Shown here one piece after another: positions 57,192 to 64,000 of a stretch of DNA of 64,000 nt. A program made the position numbers and the translations under genes. Positions within the stretch are counted from its first letter, which is position 1; each line of letters starts with the position of its first letter. The notes under the pieces are model-generated. The model searched no databases, was not told the origin of the DNA, and saw only the letters and a program-made list of their open reading frames with translations. Origin of the DNA: Gracilibacillus suaedae (GTDB lineage Bacteria; Bacillota; Bacilli; Bacillales; Amphibacillaceae); contig NZ_JAGFVL010000016.1 in NCBI RefSeq assembly GCF_017599345.1, positions 62,001 to 126,000 on the forward strand, given 5' to 3'.

Positions 57192-58313
57192 ATGGAGGAA
57201 AAATTTTACCGTGATTCTTGGGTAGAAGTGAATCTGGATCATATTATATATAATATACAGCAATTAAAGAATAAATTAGCAGATAAAACGCAAATCTATG
57301 CAGTAGTGAAAGCAAACGCATATGGGCATGGGGATATCGAAGTGGCCAATGCAGCACTTAAAGGAGGCGCAACAAGACTCGCTGTCGCTATTTTAGACGA
57401 AGCATTGCGCCTACGCCAAGGAGGTATTACAGCTCCTATTTTAGTTATGGGATGGATCCGTCCGGAAGATGCCGAAATTGCTGCGAAACATAATATTACC
57501 GTTACTTGTTATCAGAAAGAATGGCTTGAGGAAGTGCAAAAGCTCACCCTTCCAAAACCGCTCACGGTTCATCTTAAATGGGACACTGGTATGGGCCGTA
57601 TTGGTATTCGGACAGAGCAGGAATTATTAGAAATTATCCCGTTACTTCAGCATGAAAATATTTATTTAGAGGCGATCTTCACCCATTTTGCCACTGCTGA
57701 TGAAGCAAAGCTAGCACATTTTGAAAAGCAATTAACTCAGTTCGATAAACTATGGAATATTTTTCAAAACAATTGGACACAACATAAGGTGATGGTGCAT
57801 ACAGGGAATAGTGCGGCAAGCATGCGTTTCCCTGAAAAAATGGTTGATTTTGTCCGTTTTGGTATCAGCATGTATGGACTGTATCCATCACCTGTTGTCA
57901 AAACAGAAAAGCCAATTGATCTAAAGTCAGCACTTTCATTACACAGTCGCTTAATCCATGTGAAAAAGGTAGACAAAGGAACACCAATTAGTTATGGGGC
58001 GACATATTTAGCGGAAGAGCAGGAATGGATTGGTACTGTCCCCCTTGGTTATGCGGATGGTATTCGTCGTGCCTTACAAGGTGCAGAAGTTTTAGTTGGC
58101 GGTGAACGGTGTACAATTGTCGGTCGAGTTTGTATGGATCAATTGATGGTTCGGTTAACCAAACCTGCTAAAGTAGGAGATAAAGTCACATTAATAGGTT
58201 CACAAGGAGCAGAAAGGATCGAGATGGACGAATGGGCAGCGCGCTTGGACACGATTAATTATGAAATTGCTTGTATGATTAGTGATCGAGTTCCAAGAGT
58301 ATATTCACAATAA
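57192..58313 (+). CDS. alr: Alanine racemase
   Basis: PLP enzyme giving D-alanine for peptidoglycan. 373 aa; Lys40 of VVKANAYGHG binds PLP, THFATADE and HTGNSAAS line the barrel, and ISYGATY carries the second catalytic Tyr; the C-terminal beta domain has GRVCMDQLMV. GAAGGGG lies upstream. In B. subtilis the same alr lies just before ndoAI-ndoA. Confidence 0.96.
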   Translation: MEEKFYRDSWVEVNLDHIIYNIQQLKNKLADKTQIYAVVKANAYGHGDIEVANAALKGGATRLAVAILDEALRLRQGGITAPILVMGWIRPEDAEIAAKHNITVTCYQKEWLEEVQKLTLPKPLTVHLKWDTGMGRIGIRTEQELLEIIPLLQHENIYLEAIFTHFATADEAKLAHFEKQLTQFDKLWNIFQNNWTQHKVMVHTGNSAASMRFPEKMVDFVRFGISMYGLYPSPVVKTEKPIDLKSALSLHSRLIHVKKVDKGTPISYGATYLAEEQEWIGTVPLGYADGIRRALQGAEVLVGGERCTIVGRVCMDQLMVRLTKPAKVGDKVTLIGSQGAERIEMDEWAARLDTINYEIACMISDRVPRVYSQ

Positions 58314-58489
58314 TTTAAAAAATAGTCGGTAAGACAAGATAATTCTTCAATCTTCTGGTAATACTGAATATATATTGTAGAAAAAAATGAAAAATTATCA
58401 AAAACCCCTTTGCAATGCCTGTTTCGGAATGGTATGATTATAGTGGATTATCATTTTAGGCTTGTCAATGTTGGTGGAGGTGTATGGTT

Positions 58490-58765
58490 TTGTCTGAAGA
58501 CTTACAAGAAGTTGCTGTGAGATTACCTAAAAACCTGCTGAATGAGGTGGATGGCTTGATGAAAAGTGAAGATAGCAATTTAAGTGATTTTATTTGCCAG
58601 GCAACTAAGACGTATTTACGTGAAACGAAAAAACGCCATATCCAGGAATCGATGCAACGAGGTTATATGGAAATGGCAAAAATCAATTTGAATATTGCTT
58701 CAGAAGCTTTTCAAGCGGAAGAGGAGGCAGAAAACACCCTAGAGCGCTTAGTGAGCGGGGTGTAG
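58490..58765 (+). CDS. ndoAI: Antitoxin EndoAI (ribbon-helix-helix)
   Basis: Neutralises the EndoA toxin and represses the pair. About 91 residues: an N-terminal RHH fold (VAVRLPKNLLNEVDGLM and LSDFICQATKTYL) and the conserved C-terminal toxin-binding tail GYMEMAKINLNIASEAFQAE, almost identical to B. subtilis NdoAI. The TTG at 58490 has GGAGGT 8 bases upstream; an ATG at 58484 is closer to that site and less likely. The start remains uncertain by two codons. Confidence 0.93.
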   Translation: MSEDLQEVAVRLPKNLLNEVDGLMKSEDSNLSDFICQATKTYLRETKKRHIQESMQRGYMEMAKINLNIASEAFQAEEEAENTLERLVSGV

Positions 58766-58768
58766 GTC

Positions 58769-59119
58769 TTGATTGTAAAAAGAGGCGACGTATATTTCGC
58801 CGATCTCTCCCCTGTTGTGGGATCTGAACAGGGCGGTGTGCGTCCAGTATTAGTTTTGCAAAATGATATTGGAAACCGTTTTAGCCCCACTGTTATTGTT
58901 GCGGCCATCACTGCCCAAATCCAAAAGGCAAAATTGCCAACACATGTCGAAATTAATGCGGAAAAGTATGGCTTTGAACGGAATTCTGTTATTTTATTGG
59001 AACAGATTCGTACGATTGATAAACAACGATTAACAGATAAAATAACACAATTAGACAGTAACATGATGGAACGTATAGATAGAGGATTAGAAATTAGTTT
59101 AGGCTTAACTGATTTCTAA
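58769..59119 (+). CDS. ndoA: Toxin EndoA (MazF-type endoribonuclease)
   Basis: Sequence-specific mRNA interferase (UACAU-type in B. subtilis), 116 aa. It starts with TTG and reads [20 protein letters not shown], then [20 protein letters not shown], nearly the same as B. subtilis NdoA, including the active-site Arg/Thr segments. Three bases separate it from the antitoxin. A terminator follows, ahead of the rsb operon. Confidence 0.96.
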   Translation: MIVKRGDVYFADLSPVVGSEQGGVRPVLVLQNDIGNRFSPTVIVAAITAQIQKAKLPTHVEINAEKYGFERNSVILLEQIRTIDKQRLTDKITQLDSNMMERIDRGLEISLGLTDF

Positions 59120-59132
59120 TCCTCTATCTTCA

Positions 59133-59174
59133 AAACACCCTTGCTTTTTAGAAATAGAAGCAAGGGTGTTTTTA
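59133..59174 (+). terminator. Terminator of ndoAI-ndoA
   Basis: AAACACCCTTGCTT (59133-59146) pairs with AAGCAAGGGTGTT (59158-59170), followed by TTT. Confidence 0.93.
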
Positions 59175-59289
59175 GTAAGCAATAGCGAAAAATGACTATT
59201 TTTGTAAAATAAAATGAATATTAATCGTAAAATATCTTTTTTTATTGTAGACTATGAGATAGAAAAGAAATTTAGCGGAGGTTGAAAAA

Positions 59290-60156
59290 ATGCCAGAAGC
59301 ATTACGGAGAATTGTAATAGAGAATAGCGATGTTATTTCTAAAAACTGGTTAGATGAGATAACAGAAAAACGCGAGTCTGACTACACTTCTAGTATATCT
59401 GATAGTTTATACCACACTACTAACCAAGAATTTATTAATGTTATTTTCGCAAGTATTAACCGTCGAGGCGATACAGGGGAAATGGATGATTTTGCTGAAC
59501 GCCTTATAAATCTCGGTTGGCCATTAAGTTATATTACAGACGGTTTGCAAACGTTTAGGAGGGTTACGATAGACTTTATTTTAAGTCAATCTGATCAAGT
59601 AGATACAGAGGAATTCTCACGTATTTTAAGTATTGTCGAAGATTGGGTGGAACCCATTATCAACCAATTGGTGAACCAATACTCAGGAAGCTGGGAACAT
59701 ACCGTTTCGTTGCAGAGAATGGCGCTACAGGAATTGTCTGCTCCGCTTATTCCTGTGATGGACAATATTACCGTGATGCCGTTAATTGGAACGATCGACA
59801 CAGAACGTGCCAAGTTAATAATGGAAAACCTGTTAGAAGGTGTAATGAAACACAATTCGGAAGTTGTATTGATTGATATTACTGGTGTACCTGTCGTGGA
59901 TACAATGGTAGCTCACCATATTATTCAAGCTGCGGAAGCGGTGCGTTTAATTGGAGCAACTTGTATATTAGTAGGGATTCGACCGGAAATCGCACAGACG
60001 ATTGTTAATTTAGGTATTGATCTTGGTAAATTCCCGACAAAGAGTTCGTTAAGAAAAGGGTTTAAAACGGCATTAAAATTAACTAACCGTGAGATAGTTG
60101 ATTTAGAAAATTCCAAAGATGAGGATATAACTAAAATCATTGACTCACTTAAATAA
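59290..60156 (+). CDS. rsbRA: Stressosome protein RsbR
   Basis: Sensor and scaffold protein of the stressosome, 288 aa. N-terminal non-haem globin-like domain (1-150) and C-terminal STAS domain (155-275) with ITGVPVVDTMVAHHIIQAAE and GIRPEIAQTIVNLGIDLG; the Thr residues of VVDT (205) and AQT (237) are the likely RsbT phosphorylation sites. GCGGAGG lies upstream. First gene of the full stress operon. Confidence 0.95.
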   Translation: MPEALRRIVIENSDVISKNWLDEITEKRESDYTSSISDSLYHTTNQEFINVIFASINRRGDTGEMDDFAERLINLGWPLSYITDGLQTFRRVTIDFILSQSDQVDTEEFSRILSIVEDWVEPIINQLVNQYSGSWEHTVSLQRMALQELSAPLIPVMDNITVMPLIGTIDTERAKLIMENLLEGVMKHNSEVVLIDITGVPVVDTMVAHHIIQAAEAVRLIGATCILVGIRPEIAQTIVNLGIDLGKFPTKSSLRKGFKTALKLTNREIVDLENSKDEDITKIIDSLK

Positions 60157-60168
60157 GGAGGTGCTTTA

Positions 60169-60525
60169 ATGAGAATACCAATATTAAAACTACACAATTA
60201 TTTATTGGTATCTATCCAAATCGATCTCGATGATCAAACAGCAATTGATTTTCAAGAAGACTTACTTAGTAAAATACATAAAAGTGGTGCAACAGGAGTG
60301 GTCATCGATTTAACCTCTGTTGATATTATCGATTCCTTTATTGCGAAAGTGTTAGGTGACGTTGTATCTATGTCAGACCTAATGGGCGCAAAAGTAGTGT
60401 TAACTGGTATTCAACCTGCAGTTGCGATGACTTTAATTGATTTAGGAATTCATTTACAAAATGTTCCAACAGCACTTGATTTAGAACAGGGGCTGATTAA
60501 ACTTCGCCAGGAACTGGAGGAGTAG
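60169..60525 (+). CDS. rsbS: Stressosome protein RsbS
   Basis: A single STAS domain of 118 aa that forms the stressosome core with RsbR and holds RsbT until phosphorylated. The likely phosphorylated residue is Ser56 in [16 protein letters not shown] lies upstream; rsbR ends 12 bases before and rsbT begins 2 bases after. Confidence 0.95.
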   Translation: MRIPILKLHNYLLVSIQIDLDDQTAIDFQEDLLSKIHKSGATGVVIDLTSVDIIDSFIAKVLGDVVSMSDLMGAKVVLTGIQPAVAMTLIDLGIHLQNVPTALDLEQGLIKLRQELEE

Positions 60526-60527
60526 TC

Positions 60528-60929
60528 ATGATAACAAAATCAAGTGTACAAATAAATAAAGAATGGGATATTGTAGGAGCAAGACAGATGGGTAGAGAAT
60601 TAGCAAAAGACCTTGGATTCGGTACAGTAGACCAAGCCAGAATCGCTACTGCAATTTCAGAATTAGCTCGTAATATTTACCTATATGCAAAGAAAGGCAA
60701 AATAGCTTATGAAACAGTGGAAAAGATGAATCAGAAAGGGCTGAAAATCATCGCTTCTGATCAAGGGCCTGGAATTAATGATTTAAGCAAGGTAATGGAA
60801 GACGGTTTCTCTACTTCAGGGGGACTCGGTGCCGGGCTACCAGGTGTAAAAAGATTAATGGATTATTTTGATGTTGTGTCTGAACCAGGTAAGGGAACGA
60901 CCATAACTACGATCAAATGGGTTCGGTAA
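60528..60929 (+). CDS. rsbT: Serine/threonine kinase RsbT
   Basis: GHKL-type kinase, 133 aa, that phosphorylates RsbR/RsbS and then activates the RsbU phosphatase. N box in ATAISELARNIYLYA, G1 ASDQGPGI, G2 GGLGAGLPGVKRL and a final GTTITTIKW. It starts 2 bases after rsbS with GGAGGAG inside the rsbS end. Confidence 0.95.
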   Translation: MITKSSVQINKEWDIVGARQMGRELAKDLGFGTVDQARIATAISELARNIYLYAKKGKIAYETVEKMNQKGLKIIASDQGPGINDLSKVMEDGFSTSGGLGAGLPGVKRLMDYFDVVSEPGKGTTITTIKWVR

Positions 60930-61036
60930 GCTAGGTTACTAGAGTAACTGATTAAGAGAAGATTCAATTTACCCCTATACCAAAATGACAATGAAGTTTA
61001 AAAAATTTGTACTAATCGTAGTTAGGAGGTAATGAG

Positions 61037-62044
61037 ATGGAGCCCTATAAATTCGATGTCAACAATTATCGGAATTTGTTAAAAAAATATATAGCGTCAC
61101 AAGACGAAAAGTCATTATATCAAGCGGAACAATTTAGTAAGTTATCGATGCAACATAATATATCTCCTGAGGAAATTATTAATGTGCATATACAAGCATT
61201 AAAAGAGTTATATCCAGATTTACCAACAGAGATAGACTCTTCTATGAACTTTCTTTTAGAAACAATGATTTCATACGGGTTAGCTTATCAAGAATTTCAG
61301 TCTTTAAGAGAAAAACAAGGAGAGCTAGAATCGGAAATCTCAATCGCTGCTAATATGCAACAAACTCTCCTTTCAACAACGAAACCGGATATAGAGGGCA
61401 TGGATATAGGTGCGATTAGTGTACCTTCTCATCAAATGAATGGTGATTACTATTATTTTGTAACGGATGAGTCTAATAATCTAGGCATTGCGATTGCTGA
61501 TGTCATTGGAAAAGGAATACCTGCAGCATTAGCGATGTCAATGATCAAATATTCCTTAGATAGTTTTCCGGATACCATGAGAAGCCCAAGTGTGATATTG
61601 GAACACTTAAATCGTGTGGTAGGTCAAAATGTAGCGAACACTAGCATGTTTATTACCATGTTTTATGCATTGTTTAATTATAAAACTGGTTACTTACAGT
61701 ATTCATCGGCTGGTCATGAGCCTGGTTTTTATTACTGTGCAGCGAAAGATCAGTTCTTTGAAATCAAAACAAAAGGTTTGGTATTAGGTGTTTCTTGTCA
61801 AGTGACATATGAACAGCTTGACATTACCATGGAACAGGGGGATATGGTCGTATTGCTAACCGATGGTGTGACTGAATGCCGGATCGGAGAACGGTTTATA
61901 GAAACAGAAGAAGTGCTCGAAGTGATACGTCAATATATGCATTTGCCTGCGCAGGAAGCGGTAGAGTCAGTATATCGCCATTTTGAACGTCTACAGGATT
62001 TTCAGTTAAGAGATGATTTTACGCTAATCTTTTTGAAAAAATAG
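61037..62044 (+). CDS. rsbU: PP2C phosphatase RsbU
   Basis: Dephosphorylates RsbV-P when bound by RsbT. 335 aa: N-terminal four-helix RsbT-binding domain (1-85), short coiled coil (QGELESEISIAANMQQTLL) and the SpoIIE/PPM domain with metal Asp residues in NGDYYYFV, IADVIGKGIPAALAMS, YSSAGHEP and LTDGVTE, ending RDDFTLIFLKK. It begins 107 bases after rsbT with AGGAGG upstream. Confidence 0.94.
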   Translation: MEPYKFDVNNYRNLLKKYIASQDEKSLYQAEQFSKLSMQHNISPEEIINVHIQALKELYPDLPTEIDSSMNFLLETMISYGLAYQEFQSLREKQGELESEISIAANMQQTLLSTTKPDIEGMDIGAISVPSHQMNGDYYYFVTDESNNLGIAIADVIGKGIPAALAMSMIKYSLDSFPDTMRSPSVILEHLNRVVGQNVANTSMFITMFYALFNYKTGYLQYSSAGHEPGFYYCAAKDQFFEIKTKGLVLGVSCQVTYEQLDITMEQGDMVVLLTDGVTECRIGERFIETEEVLEVIRQYMHLPAQEAVESVYRHFERLQDFQLRDDFTLIFLKK

Positions 62045-62069
62045 TTTATCGTGAAAAGATATAGGGAAT
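62044..62069 (+). promoter_or_regulatory. Candidate sigma-B promoter for rsbVW-sigB-rsbX
   Basis: GTTTAT (62044-62049), 14-base spacer, GGGAAT (62064-62069) resembles the sigma-B consensus GTTTAA-N12-15-GGGTAT. It lies between rsbU and rsbV, where B. subtilis has its autoregulatory sigma-B promoter. Confidence 0.65.
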
Positions 62070-62179
62070 GGTGAAACGTAAGCCAAACATCAACATTCTG
62101 ACATGTCTTAACTGTCATTCAATAGATGACAAATATATCTATTAATCAAACTTAACTGTATGATGAGGAGGTAACCGTT

Positions 62180-62509
62180 TTGAACTTGAATATTGAACGT
62201 ATTGATAATGGTGAAACACAAGAGTTGAAATTAGCTGGGGAGATTGATGCCTATACCGCCCCTCAACTAAAAGAAGCTCTATTACCATTAACAAAGAATG
62301 AAGGAACGACGGTTGTTGTAGATTTTGAAGGTGTTAACTATATGGATAGTACTGGGTTAGGAGTATTCATTAGTGCACTGAAGTCAACTAAAGAAAACAA
62401 TAGTGATTTACGATTAGTCGCATTACAAGAACGTGTTAGACGATTATTTGACATTACGGGATTAGATAGCATTATAGATATTGAATCAACGGTACGAGGT
62501 GGGAAATAA
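62180..62509 (+). CDS. rsbV: Anti-anti-sigma factor RsbV
   Basis: STAS-domain protein, 109 aa, that binds RsbW when unphosphorylated and so frees sigma-B. The phosphorylated Ser57 is in MDSTGLGVFI. It starts with TTG behind GAGGAGG and follows the candidate sigma-B promoter. Confidence 0.95.
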   Translation: MNLNIERIDNGETQELKLAGEIDAYTAPQLKEALLPLTKNEGTTVVVDFEGVNYMDSTGLGVFISALKSTKENNSDLRLVALQERVRRLFDITGLDSIIDIESTVRGGK

Positions 62510-62510
62510 T

Positions 62511-62987
62511 ATGGAATCCTTTGACTTCATTGAAATGAAAGTGCCGGCAAGGGCGGAATATGTAGGAGTAGTCAGGTTAAGTACATCAGGTATTGCTAAC
62601 CGAATGGGTTTTAGCTACGAAGAAATTGAAGACTTAAAAGTAGCTATATCAGAAGCTTTGTCAAATGCCACTGAACATGCATATAAAACGGGTGATGACG
62701 GAGAGGTGACTATTGGTTTTGGTGTTTATCAAGATCGCTTAGAAGTGATGGTCGCTGACCGTGGAGGTAGTTTTGATCTGCAAAAAATTAAAAAAGATAT
62801 AGGACCTTATGAAAATAATCAATCCATTGAAGATTTGCGAGAAGGAGGCTTTGGCCTATTTCTTATTGAAGCTCTGATGGACAAGGTAGAGATCAAAAAC
62901 GATTATGGTGTGATTGTGTTAATGACCAAATACCTCCATGAAAATGAGGTGGATATCAATGACGACCAAATCTCGACCACACAATAA
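62511..62987 (+). CDS. rsbW: Anti-sigma factor/kinase RsbW
   Basis: GHKL-fold anti-sigma factor, 158 aa, that sequesters sigma-B and phosphorylates RsbV. N box VAISEALSNATEHAYK, G1 VADRGGSFD, G2 EGGFGLFLIEALMD. ATG 62511 follows GAGGTGGG; the frame from 62481 overlaps rsbV by 29 bases and is rejected. Its end overlaps sigB by 29 bases, giving translational coupling. Confidence 0.95.
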   Translation: MESFDFIEMKVPARAEYVGVVRLSTSGIANRMGFSYEEIEDLKVAISEALSNATEHAYKTGDDGEVTIGFGVYQDRLEVMVADRGGSFDLQKIKKDIGPYENNQSIEDLREGGFGLFLIEALMDKVEIKNDYGVIVLMTKYLHENEVDINDDQISTTQ

Positions 62988-63750
62988 TCGTGAGGATGAG
63001 ATTTACCAGTGGATTCGTGCCTTTCAAGAGAACCCTGAGGATCAAGAGATACAAGAGAAAATTGTCTTAACATACCAAAAACTTGTAAAATCTTTGGCTC
63101 GAAAATATGCCAAAAATGAAACGATTTACGAGGATCTCGAACAAGTTGGAATGTTAGGGCTTTTAGCAGCTATTAGGAGATACGATCCAGATGTAGGTAG
63201 ATCTTTTGAATCGTTTGCTATCCCTACGATTATTGGAGAAATTAAACGCTTTATTCGTGATAAAACATGGAGTGTACATGTTCCCAGAAGAATTAAAGAG
63301 TTAGGGCCAAAAATCAAAAAGGCGACGGAGGCCCTAACAACAGACAATCAAAAATCACCTTCCATTAAAGAGATCGCTGAATATATAGAAGTAACAGAAG
63401 AAGAAGTACTTGAAACGATGGAAATGAGTCAAAGTTACAATGCATTATCGGTTGATCGAAAAATTGAGGCGGACGCAGATGGTAGTGAAGTATCGATATT
63501 GGATTTAGTCGGCAACCAAGAGTCTGGATATGAAGATGTAGATCGTCAATTGTTACTCGAAAAAATAATGCCTATTTTAAATGAACGAGAACAGGAAATT
63601 CTTCGATATACTTATTTTGAGAATAAAAGTCAGAAAGAAACCGGAGAATTATTAGGAATATCACAAATGCATGTATCCAGAATCCAACGTCATGCATTGA
63701 AAAAACTGCGAGAAGCACTACAAGCTGAGAATATGGAGGCCATTCGTTAA
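62959..63750 (+). CDS. sigB: RNA polymerase sigma factor SigB
   Basis: General stress sigma factor, 263 aa. Region 2 contains YEDLEQVGMLGLLAAIRRYDP and FESFAIPTIIGEIKRFIRD, region 3 VPRRIKELGPKIKKA, region 4 EREQEILRYTYFENKSQKE and the HTH LLGISQMHVSRIQRHALKKL. ATG 62959 is placed behind GAGGTGG. The operon order rsbR-S-T-U-V-W-sigB-X is complete and as in B. subtilis. Confidence 0.96.
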   Translation: MTTKSRPHNNREDEIYQWIRAFQENPEDQEIQEKIVLTYQKLVKSLARKYAKNETIYEDLEQVGMLGLLAAIRRYDPDVGRSFESFAIPTIIGEIKRFIRDKTWSVHVPRRIKELGPKIKKATEALTTDNQKSPSIKEIAEYIEVTEEEVLETMEMSQSYNALSVDRKIEADADGSEVSILDLVGNQESGYEDVDRQLLLEKIMPILNEREQEILRYTYFENKSQKETGELLGISQMHVSRIQRHALKKLREALQAENMEAIR

Positions 63751-64000
63751 TGCAAAGTAGTCATCAAGTAGAAGTGTCTGTTTTTCAAAAAGCTAAAAAA
63801 GGTAATTATTATTGTGGAGACAGCTATTTCTACCATGAGTCTGACGGCAAGTTTATTTGTGCATTAGCTGATGGTCTTGGCAGTGGTGAATTTGCAAAAG
63901 AATCATCACAAATTGTGATGGAAGTGATTCGAGATAATAAAGATGATTCTGTTGCATCAATGATGAGAAAAAGCAATGCAAAGTTAGTAGGAAAACGCGG
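63750..64000 (+). CDS. rsbX: Phosphatase RsbX (3' end outside window)
   Basis: PP2C-type phosphatase that resets the stressosome by dephosphorylating RsbS/RsbR. The first 83 codons are present, with the metal-site motif ALADGLGSGEFAKESS near residue 50. ATG 63750 overlaps the sigB stop by one base, with GGAGG about 10 bases upstream. The rest lies beyond the window. Confidence 0.9.
   Translation, partial: MQSSHQVEVSVFQKAKKGNYYCGDSYFYHESDGKFICALADGLGSGEFAKESSQIVMEVIRDNKDDSVASMMRKSNAKLVGKR

Overview
The window reads as the chromosome of a low-GC, Gram-positive, probably spore-forming Bacillaceae. Gene order and protein families follow Bacillus subtilis closely in several blocks: cssRS divergent from htrB, and cshA-rhomboid-acpS-nnr-ydcC-alr-ndoAI-ndoA-rsbRSTUVW-sigB-rsbX. 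The AT-rich intergenic regions and acidic proteins fit the halophilic/alkaliphilic branch (Gracilibacillus/Oceanobacillus/Virgibacillus type). The genus is an inference, not shown.

Layout. 0-1 kb: partial MFS transporter (-) and type I signal peptidase. 1-4.2 kb: TPP riboswitch and the thiamine salvage operon tenA-thiD-thiM-thiE. 4.3-9.2 kb: DJ-1/PfpI protein, DUF456 protein, a divergent ThiD-like kinase and an ABC export pair with a DUF4064 protein. 9.8-19.5 kb: DUF4349 lipoprotein (-), then argGH and carAB-argF (late arginine synthesis). 19.6-22 kb: murB, then NERD and PspC proteins (-). 22.1-25.9 kb: FMN riboswitch and ribD-ribE-ribBA-ribH. 26-30 kb (-): an ammonium transporter fused to a chemoreceptor signalling domain, glutathione peroxidase and trhO. 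30.2-32.1 kb: a small accessory patch with a decayed ktrB fragment, a divergent pair of XRE regulators with shared operators, and an orphan small gene. 32.1-38.5 kb: ykwC-like dehydrogenase, htrB/cssRS envelope stress module, typA. 39-50 kb: two ABC systems, CapA-like lipoprotein, DUF368 (PopT-type) lipid carrier transporter, redox proteins, MarR regulator, YppG, hydrolase and EamA transporter. 50.5-64 kb: cshA through the complete sigma-B partner-switching operon, cut inside rsbX.

Non-coding structure is the most unusual part. Three intergenic arrays have exactly 51-bp units (4867-5172, 20595-20900, 48916-49065). The last two sit between convergent genes, and each unit forms a terminator-like hairpin on the minus strand. 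Three elements of about 460-530 bp without credible genes (38578-39042, 43998-44525, 56583-57060) share ends and carry two or three 83-bp units with an 11-bp hairpin. A related 240-bp inverted repeat lies at 13845-14080, and a degenerate relative near 9478. All five start 20-40 bp after an intrinsic terminator or terminator-like hairpin. This looks like a dispersed non-autonomous element family with a preferred genomic position.

The best protein-level candidate for new biology is the 759-residue Amt-MCP fusion (25954-28233). It keeps the ammonium-channel residues and has a full cytoplasmic chemoreceptor hairpin, which suggests an ammonium-flux chemosensor.
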